Shown here one piece after another: positions 1 to 5,563 of a stretch of 8,388 nt of DNA. Location: the NCBI GenBank assembly GCA_015662935.1, contig DQTF01000254.1, positions 1 to 8,388 on the forward strand, given 5' to 3'. The notes under the pieces were generated by a model, which saw nothing but the letters and a program-made list of their open reading frames with translations, was not told the origin of the DNA and did no database searches. Within the stretch, counting starts at the first letter, position 1. Each line of letters opens with the position of its first letter. The stretch comes from Crocinitomicaceae bacterium. Its GTDB lineage: Bacteria; Bacteroidota; Bacteroidia; Flavobacteriales_D; Crocinitomicaceae. A program made the translations under genes and the position numbers.

Positions 1-42
1 CGTAGTGCAGAGATTTTAAAAACAATAGAAGTCCCAAGATAG
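1..42 (+). CDS. 3' end of an upstream gene, possibly a MoxR-family AAA+ ATPase (partial)
   Basis: Frame 1 is open from the window edge and reads RSAEILKTIEVPR before a TAG at 40-42. The next gene starts one base later, so this is very likely the end of a co-transcribed gene. In Bacteroidota, DUF58 proteins are commonly encoded directly behind a MoxR AAA+ ATPase, and a short 'I..VPR' tail would fit the end of such a protein. Thirteen residues cannot prove the family, so the identity is inferred mainly from context; that a coding sequence ends here is more certain. Confidence 0.45.
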   Translation, partial: RSAEILKTIEVPR

Positions 43-43
43 G

Positions 44-1375
44 TTGAAAGCATTCCGAAATATCTATTTGACCAAATGGTTTTTTGCACTCTTTGTGGTG
101 GTGATTCTGCTTTATGTGGTCGCATTTTCCATGCCGTCATTGGAGTTTATTGCCAACATTGTTTTGGCATCACTTTTTGCATTAACCATGGTCGATATTC
201 TATTTCTATTTAGTAATAAGAACCCAATTTCTGTTACAAGAACTGTTAATAATCGCTTGAATTTAGGAGATGAGAATAAAGTCATTCTCGAAGTTACCAA
301 TGAAACAGGAATGCCGATTAATTACACAATGATTGAAGGTTATCCCACAGAAATGCAAGATCGGTCAACTGTTTTGGGTGGTTTTTTATCTGGACATTCT
401 ACCAAGGAGTTTAACTATGTTTTTCAACCGAAGAAAAGGGGAGAATATCAGTTTGGTGATGTTTTTATCATCATACGATCGATGTTCTTTTTGGCTTCTA
501 AGAGAATAGAGTTGCCTTTGAAAGAGACCATTCACGTGTATCCTTCTGTTTTGCAATTAAAGAAATATGAGTTATTGGTTTTTCAACAGCAAAAAACTAG
601 CGTTGGAATTAAAAAAATTCGTCGTCTTGGAAACAACAGTGAATTTGAGCAAATCAGAAATTACGTTCAAGGAGATGAGTTAAAGACAATCAATTGGAAA
701 GCAACGAGTCGTCGTAATGAATTGATGGTCAATCAGTATCAAGAAGAAAAGTCACAAAGCATCTATTGCATCATTGATAAAAGTCGAAGTATGCAAATGG
801 AGTTCGACGGACTTTCTATGCTTGATTATTCAATTAATTCCTCATTGGTGTTTACCAATATTGCCCTTAAAAAAGGCGATAAAGCAGGATTGATTACCTA
901 TTCTGATAAGATAGGAACTGTATTGCCAGCAGAACGTTCTGGAGGTCAAATGCGAAGAATTCAAAATGTTTTGTACAATCAGCAATCTTTGTTTAAAGAA
1001 GCAAATTATGAGTTGTTGTATCAAACCATAAGAAGAACTGTCAAAACAAGAAGCTTATTGGTTTTGTTTACGAATTTTGAAACAGAATTTGCCATGCGTA
1101 GAGCAATGCCTATTCTTCGTAGGTTGAATAAAAAGCATATTCTTGTCGTTGTCTTTTTTCAGAACAGTGAATTGCAAGAGTTAGCATTTAGACCATCGAA
1201 AACGGTTCAGGAAGTTTACCAAGCAACAATTGCAGAGAAGTTAATTTCAACGAAGTCTAAAATTGCCAAAGAATTAAAGCAAAACGGTATTCAAACAGTA
1301 TTAACCTTACCCGATGAATTATCGATTAATACGATTAACAAGTATTTGGAATTGAAGGCAAAGGGGGCGATATAA
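44..1375 (+). CDS. DUF58 / vWA-like membrane protein
   Basis: A 443-residue DUF58 protein. Two hydrophobic segments near residues 12-28 and 33-56, with a basic N-terminus, suggest an inner-membrane hairpin that leaves the rest in the cytoplasm. The DUF58 signature GDELKTINWKATSRR is at 210-224, followed by a vWA-type MIDAS motif D245-x-S247-x-S249 (DKSRSM). The region from about 240 to 425 fits a degenerate vWA fold. The start is TTG at 44: the frame has a stop at 26-28, no ATG precedes the first membrane segment, and TTG lies 1 bp after the preceding stop. An in-frame TTG at 68-70 is a weaker alternative. DUF58 proteins usually partner MoxR AAA+ ATPases in chaperone-like or complex-assembly roles; the substrate here is unknown. 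The next gene begins 2 bp after the stop, which is unusual company for a DUF58 gene. Confidence 0.9.
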   Translation: MKAFRNIYLTKWFFALFVVVILLYVVAFSMPSLEFIANIVLASLFALTMVDILFLFSNKNPISVTRTVNNRLNLGDENKVILEVTNETGMPINYTMIEGYPTEMQDRSTVLGGFLSGHSTKEFNYVFQPKKRGEYQFGDVFIIIRSMFFLASKRIELPLKETIHVYPSVLQLKKYELLVFQQQKTSVGIKKIRRLGNNSEFEQIRNYVQGDELKTINWKATSRRNELMVNQYQEEKSQSIYCIIDKSRSMQMEFDGLSMLDYSINSSLVFTNIALKKGDKAGLITYSDKIGTVLPAERSGGQMRRIQNVLYNQQSLFKEANYELLYQTIRRTVKTRSLLVLFTNFETEFAMRRAMPILRRLNKKHILVVVFFQNSELQELAFRPSKTVQEVYQATIAEKLISTKSKIAKELKQNGIQTVLTLPDELSINTINKYLELKAKGAI

Positions 1376-1377
1376 CT

Positions 1378-2688
1378 ATGAAAAAAGTGTTGTTTTTATT
1401 TTCAGTAACGTTTATCCATTTTTTTGGGTTTTCATCAAGCCTTGAAAAGGAGAAATGCATCAACATCCATAGAGAATGGATACAAGAGGCTTTTTTTTTA
1501 ACGCAAAACACAGTTGGTTTTACTGCGCCTGTGAGCGGTAGAGCTTATGCTTACTTTTCCATTGGTATGTATGAAAGCACCGTTGAGTTTTTTGATGAAT
1601 TAAATTCACTTTCTGATCAATTAAATGAATATAACAGACAGGTTTGGATGCAAAATGATAAAGAATTGAATTGGTCACTCGTTGCTAATTCAGTTGATTT
1701 TGAGATGTTATCTTATTTATTTAGAAATATGCCTCCGTCGAATAATGAGCGCGTCCACCAACTATTTTCAAAGCTTAACAAGGCAAACTCTAAATTTTGT
1801 AGCAAGAAGAAAAATCAGGCGTCCATATTTTATGGAAAAAGAATTGCTCAAGAAATAATTGAGTGGTCAAAATTAGACCGTGGAGATGAGGGGTTTAATC
1901 AAAATTATCCAGAAAATTTTGTTGCACCAGTTTGTGAAGGTTGCTGGACCAAAACAGTTCCAGGATATCTTCCTTCTCTTTTACCGTATTGGGGGAATAA
2001 TAGACCATTGATTAAGAAAAGTGACCAAGTTGCAGCCAATTGCATTGCATTTGAGTATTCACCCGATACAAACTCTGTTATGTATAAGGAGGCAATGAAG
2101 GTTTTAGTCAATTCAAAGAGCCCGAATCAGAAACATGAAATTATTGCAGAATATTGGGATGATGCAGCTGGATATTCAGGGACACCAACAGGGCATTTTT
2201 TCACGATTGCAAAGAAGTTAGCAATTGAGCAGCATATTTCGCCAACACATGAATTACAACTCTATGCTACTTTGGGAATAGCTATAAATGAAGCTTTTAT
2301 TTCTGCGTTCCAGCTTAAGTACAAGTATAACTTTATAAGGCCAATCACCTATATTCAACAGAACATTGATTCTGAATTCAATACAAGAATAACAAGTCCA
2401 CCTTTTCCTGAGTATCCTTCGGGTCATTCTTTTCAATCAGGTGCAGCAACAGAAGTTATGAAATCAATCTTTGGGGATTCTATTCAAATAATTGATATTA
2501 CGAATCAAAATAGGCACGATATTGATGGAAGCCCAAGACAGTATAACAGCTTAACTGAAATGTCTGAGGAAATTTCTATTTCAAGATTATACGGAGGAAT
2601 TCATTTTCAAAAAACGTTAGATGAAAGCCTGTTTCACGGTCGTAAAATAGGTGTCTTTATAACACAACAGCTGAAATTAATTAAATGA
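1378..2688 (+). CDS. Exported PAP2-superfamily, vanadium-dependent haloperoxidase-like protein
   Basis: A 436-residue protein. Residues 1 to about 20 form a Sec-type signal peptide (KK, then a Phe/Leu-rich core), so it should act outside the cytoplasm. The C-terminal third has the full set of oxyanion-site residues of the PAP2/vanadium haloperoxidase superfamily: K314-x6-R321-P322, P347-S348-G349-H350, and S402-R403-x5-H409. The spacings K to R (7), S-G-H, and R to H (6) match the fungal vanadium chloroperoxidase site (K353, R360, S402-G403-H404, R490, H496). H350 would be the acid-base residue and H409 the vanadate or phosphate ligand. These residues do not separate a halide peroxidase from an acid phosphatase, so the substrate is open. 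C187-E-G-C190 is an unusual CxxC in the middle of the protein. The gene starts 2 bp after the DUF58 stop, and its TGA overlaps the next ATG (ATGA), implying translational coupling. Confidence 0.88.
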   Translation: MKKVLFLFSVTFIHFFGFSSSLEKEKCINIHREWIQEAFFLTQNTVGFTAPVSGRAYAYFSIGMYESTVEFFDELNSLSDQLNEYNRQVWMQNDKELNWSLVANSVDFEMLSYLFRNMPPSNNERVHQLFSKLNKANSKFCSKKKNQASIFYGKRIAQEIIEWSKLDRGDEGFNQNYPENFVAPVCEGCWTKTVPGYLPSLLPYWGNNRPLIKKSDQVAANCIAFEYSPDTNSVMYKEAMKVLVNSKSPNQKHEIIAEYWDDAAGYSGTPTGHFFTIAKKLAIEQHISPTHELQLYATLGIAINEAFISAFQLKYKYNFIRPITYIQQNIDSEFNTRITSPPFPEYPSGHSFQSGAATEVMKSIFGDSIQIIDITNQNRHDIDGSPRQYNSLTEMSEEISISRLYGGIHFQKTLDESLFHGRKIGVFITQQLKLIK

Positions 2689-4290
2689 AAGCAAAACTGT
2701 TTTTTCTTTTATTAAACCTAACACTTCCTAATATAATCTGCGCTCAAATTTTTAGTGAGGTTAGTTCAGAGAAAGGGTTGAATTATTTATACCCCGGCAA
2801 TGATTTTCAAATGGCAGGTGGTGGAGTCATGGTAATTGATTATAATAATGATGGTTGGGAAGATTTTTTTCAATCTGGAGGCCTTTTTGATTCTAAATTA
2901 TGGAAAAACAATCATGGTACCTTTGAAGATGTAACGGATGAGGTAGGTCTTGATGCTCTTAACGGATATTTTATACAAGGAGCTGTTTCTGCAGATTATG
3001 ACAATGATGGTTATGAAGACTTTGTGATTGCCAACTATGGTGTAGGAATGAGTCGTGGAGATAAAAAATCACCTGTGCTATTGCACAATATTAAAGGAGA
3101 TTATTTTGAAGTGATTCCACTAGCTTATGCGGTTGGAAAAGGGAATTATGCTTCTGCCTGCTGGGGGGACATAAATAAGGATGGGTTTGTGGATTTATAT
3201 TTCGCAAATTATGTTAGAACAATGAGTGGGATTTTAGATTCTAGTGGCGTGACAATTGGTTACAACCCAACTTGCTATGAAAACAAATTACTGATAAATA
3301 TTCAAGGAAAATCATTCGTAGAGCAATCTGAAAATTACGGTTTAAATAATGGAGGTTGTGGATTATCAGCAAGTTTTACAGATCTTGATCAAGACGGCGA
3401 CTTTAGACCTATTACTTTTAAATGATTTTGGTGAATGGACTAAAAAAGGCAATAAGTTTTACAGAAATAATTATCCCGAAAAGAAGTTTACTGACGCAAC
3501 GAATCAAATTGGTTTTGATAAGAAAATGTATGGAATGGGGATAGGTCAAGGAGATTTTGATATGGATGGAGATCTTGATTATTACATTACTAACATAGGT
3601 CAAAACTCGTTGTATGAAAACCAAGAAGGAATCCTTAAAGATGTGGCTGAAAACAACGGGCTTACTTCCACTTTTGTGCGAGACTCTATAAGGGGCACTA
3701 GTTGGAGTGGATTGTTTTTTGATTTAGAGTTTGATGGCGATTTAGACCTGTACATTTCTAAAGGAAATGTTGCTGTATTGGTTCCCAAAACGATAATCAA
3801 TGATCCAAATAAACTTTTTATTAATGAGAACGACTCATTTAAAGATGTGACGGATTCTTCAGGGTTAAATGATGTCTTGTCTCACAGGGGAGCGGCTATT
3901 TTTGACTTTGACCGTGATGGTGATTTGGATATCGTTTCATCCGTAGTTAAAATGCCTTGGGCGGCTTTTGCAAGAAAAGAACAAAAGTTAAAATTGTTTC
4001 AAAATAATGTTAAGCCGAATAATTGGATAGCAATTAAACTCGTTGGATCAGGCACAGTAAACAAAAGTTGTATCGGCTGCAAAGTCTTATTTGAGCACAA
4101 TGGGAGAAAAATGATGCGCGAAGTTGATGGAGGTAGTGGGCAAGCATCACAAGGAACTAAACTGCTTTATTTTGGTTTAAATAAAAGTAAAAAACTTGAT
4201 AAAGCAACTATTTTTTGGACAGATGGAACTCAAACAGAACTCAAAAAATTAAGGAAAGGAGTTTTTTTGTGCAAAAAAAATGACCTCTAA
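2685..4290 (+). pseudogene. CRTAC1-like FG-GAP/VCBS propeller protein with ASPIC/UnbV domain, frameshifted
   Basis: One gene read in two frames: 2685-3425, then a second frame ending at TAA 4288-4290. Dropping one T of 3402-3404 restores a 534-residue protein. Residues 1-20 are a signal peptide ending in IICA. Seven DxDxDG-type calcium loops of FG-GAP/VCBS repeats start at residues 52, 104, 162, 233, 290, 346 and 407, spaced 52-71 apart, which suits a seven-bladed integrin-like beta-propeller. The ASPIC/UnbV domain covers about 445-530. Within it, the usual G-I-G-A stretch reads C462-I-G-C465. Both halves are intact apart from the one lesion and no other stop is present. The gene may therefore be recently broken, wrongly sequenced, or recoded. 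As sequenced, translation stops at 3423-3425, giving 246 residues and losing three propeller loops and the ASPIC domain. Its start overlaps the haloperoxidase-like gene by 4 bp. The family is extracellular; its biochemical role is unclear. Confidence 0.87.
3399..3405 (+). other. Frameshift site (one extra T) in the ASPIC/UnbV gene
   Basis: The first frame reads D-L-D-Q-D-G-D (233-239) and then leaves the family pattern (F-R-P-I-T-F-K-stop). Skipping one T in the TTT at 3402-3404 gives D-L-D-Q-D-G-D-L-D-L-L-L-L-N-D-F-G, the expected loop and following strand of an FG-GAP blade. Upstream of this point the second frame (M-E-V-V-D-Y-Q-Q...) does not resemble the family, which places the lesion within a few bases. 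The run is only three T long, so it is a poor candidate for a routine homopolymer error. Confidence 0.88.
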
Positions 4291-4307
4291 ACAGAAGTCA
4301 TTTTTTT
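4273..4307. terminator. Bidirectional intrinsic terminator between convergent genes
   Basis: Eight A (4273-4280), TGAC (4281-4284), a C/A mismatch (4285/4296), TCT (4286-4288), loop AAAC (4289-4292), AGA (4293-4295), GTCA (4297-4300) and seven T (4301-4307) form a hairpin flanked by A and T runs. On either strand the stem is followed by a U-tract, so it can end the plus-strand operon and the minus-strand lipoprotein unit. The stem can lengthen by pairing the A and T runs. The TAA stop of the ASPIC/UnbV gene (4288-4290) lies in the hairpin itself. Confidence 0.85.
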
Positions 4308-4321
4308 ATATGTATAAATTG

Positions 4322-4738
4322 TTATTTCTCAACATACTCATGAATGTATTCTATACCATTCGTTGTGATTTTAACTTTAAGCTCTTTGTCTTTTAGTTTT
4401 ATTATTTCGTATGAAGAAACGTCACCACCATTATCTGTAAATATAACATGAGACTTGCTACTGTTAAACGCCCATTTTCCTTCGTCGCTTGTTGGAAAGC
4501 CTAAAAACTTTCCCATTACTGTATAAGTTCCATTATCACTAATAATAACTTGAGTAATTAAATTAAGTTCTGTGATGTCTTCTCCATCAGCCGTAATTTT
4601 CAATGTTTCCCAGTTATTGACTAGACGAGCTTTTTTGGTGAGTAGTGTAAATTTAGATCCTTCCTCATATTTGTTGCAAGAAGAGAAACTTACAGAAATA
4701 AGTGTTAAAAGTAATAGGCTTGCGATAATTTTTTTCAA
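4322..4738 (-). CDS. Small lipocalin-like lipoprotein
   Basis: I choose the TTG at 4736-4738, giving 138 residues. From there the protein begins LKKIIASLLLL, a clean lipoprotein signal (KK, hydrophobic core, F-S-S-C lipobox with lipidated C21). An in-frame ATG at 4772-4774 would add 12 residues (FFLCIHQNGIPL) in front of the basic residues, which looks less natural but cannot be excluded. There is no Asp at +2, so an outer-membrane destination is plausible. The mature part has a W-x-L/E-x-x-K-I strand, D-N-G-T-Y-T, G-K-W-x-F and Y-E-I-I-K-L-K-D-K-E-L-K-V patterns, typical of short Bacteroidota lipocalin-like or DUF-type lipoproteins built of beta-strands. No ligand or function can be assigned. 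It lies downstream of another exported-protein gene on the same strand and runs into the shared terminator at 4273-4307. Confidence 0.8.
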   Translation of the reverse strand: MKKIIASLLLLTLISVSFSSCNKYEEGSKFTLLTKKARLVNNWETLKITADGEDITELNLITQVIISDNGTYTVMGKFLGFPTSDEGKWAFNSSKSHVIFTDNGGDVSSYEIIKLKDKELKVKITTNGIEYIHEYVEK

Positions 4739-4783
4739 GGGTATTCCATTTTGATGGATACACAAAAAAAACATGCCAAAATG

Positions 4784-5437
4784 TTACTTTCGGTAAACAG
4801 TTAACGTTTTTGAAACCTTATTCTCGAATTCATCTTTAATGAGAACTAAATAATGACCTCCTTCAAAACTCTTAATGTTTAACGTAATTCGATTATACCC
4901 TTCAGAAAGGTGGACTAATTTCTCTTGAACAATTTCTCCCTCTTTATTCTGAACAGTTATTTTACCATCAGAACAAATCAAAGAATCATACGATAAGGTC
5001 ATTAATTTGTTCGCTTTACCTTTGACAGGCAATAAAAGCATGTTGGTTAAAATAGGTTGGTTGATTTCAATTTTATCCAATTCTTCCTTCTCTCCATATT
5101 TATCAACCCTGATGATTCTGAAATATTCTGCTGCACCTTCCGCAAAATTGATTTCTGATATGGTATACGTATGTCTTTCGTTGTGATTCTCCAACGATTT
5201 TACCTGAGTAACTTTTTTCCAATTAACATCGTCTATGGATTTTTCAATTAAAAAATAGTCGCCTTTATTCTCTTTTTCAACTTCCCATTTAAAATGAATA
5301 ATTTTAGTCGCTGCAGTCGCATGAAAACCTAGAAAACTGATTGAAGACAATTGTGAACTGTCACCATCATTAACTGTTGCTGCATTTAAAAATCTGCAAT
5401 GAACTAGAATGAATATGAGGACAATTTTAAAAGCCAT
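4784..5437 (-). CDS. Exported protein with FnIII-like region and T9SS-CTD-like C-terminus
   Basis: A 217-residue protein starting at ATG 5435-5437. Residues 1-20 look like a Sec signal peptide ending in FLNAA. Residues about 33-125 contain H-F-K-W-E-V-E-x-E-N-K-G-D-Y-F-L-I-E-K-S-x-D-x-x-N-W and a Y-F-R-I-I-R-V-D strand, a pattern very common in Bacteroidota secreted proteins and resembling a fibronectin type III fold. Residues about 158-217 (I-T-V-Q-N-K-E-G, L-S-E-G-Y-N-R-I-T-L, G-G-H-Y-L-V-L-I) resemble the type A sorting domain used by the type IX secretion system, although the final strand (KTLTVYRK) is not a textbook match. The protein may therefore be a small secreted or surface protein; no enzymatic motif is visible. 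It probably shares a transcript with the lipoprotein gene that follows 45 bp downstream (9 bp if the longer start is used). Confidence 0.75.
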   Translation of the reverse strand: MAFKIVLIFILVHCRFLNAATVNDGDSSQLSSISFLGFHATAATKIIHFKWEVEKENKGDYFLIEKSIDDVNWKKVTQVKSLENHNERHTYTISEINFAEGAAEYFRIIRVDKYGEKEELDKIEINQPILTNMLLLPVKGKANKLMTLSYDSLICSDGKITVQNKEGEIVQEKLVHLSEGYNRITLNIKSFEGGHYLVLIKDEFENKVSKTLTVYRK

Positions 5438-5446
5438 ATTTGAGTA

Positions 5447-5479
5447 TTAAAATAGTTTTAACACCCTTAAGTTACAAAA
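5447..5479 (-). promoter_or_regulatory. Weak candidate Bacteroidota-type promoter for the 5437 gene
   Basis: Read on the minus strand, TTTTG (5475-5479) is followed after 20 bases by TATTTTAA (5447-5454). This loosely fits the Bacteroidota primary-sigma pattern of a TTTG box and TAnnTTTG; the last two bases of the -7 box do not match. A start site just after it would leave a leader of only a few bases before the ATG at 5437. Such matches arise easily in AT-rich DNA. Confidence 0.2.
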
Positions 5480-5507
5480 CAACACTGTGCGCGCATAATA
5501 TATTTAT

Positions 5508-5532
5508 AAAAAGATATTAACAATTAATCTTT
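5508..5532 (-). terminator. Weak candidate terminator downstream of ileS
   Basis: On the minus strand AAAGATTAA pairs with TTAA-TA-TCTTT across a TTG loop (with a 2-nt bulge), followed by a short T-run. It lies about 30 bp past the ileS stop and 70 bp before the next gene. The stem is entirely weak pairs apart from one G-C, so termination strength is doubtful. Confidence 0.3.
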
Positions 5533-5563
5533 CACTTTATGTTTTTTTTCACGAGTGTTTATT

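Noticed and set aside
3395..3425. Programmed +1 ribosomal frameshift
   Set aside because: No stop codon or known slippery element sits at the shift point and tRNA re-pairing on TTA would be imperfect; kept only as an alternative in the findings.
112..3800. Minus-strand ORFs of 60-70 codons under the plus-strand operon
   Set aside because: They are shadows of well-supported genes with no protein-like pattern.
3349..4290. A separate gene starting at ATG 3349 and encoding 313 residues
   Set aside because: Its first 18 residues are an out-of-frame reading of the upstream propeller sequence; family-like sequence starts only at 3403, so it is the second half of one frameshifted gene.
5541..5560. 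T-run and CACGAGTG at 5542-5557 as an ileS terminator
   Set aside because: On the ileS strand the run is A, not T, and the inverted repeat is only three base pairs with a two-base loop.
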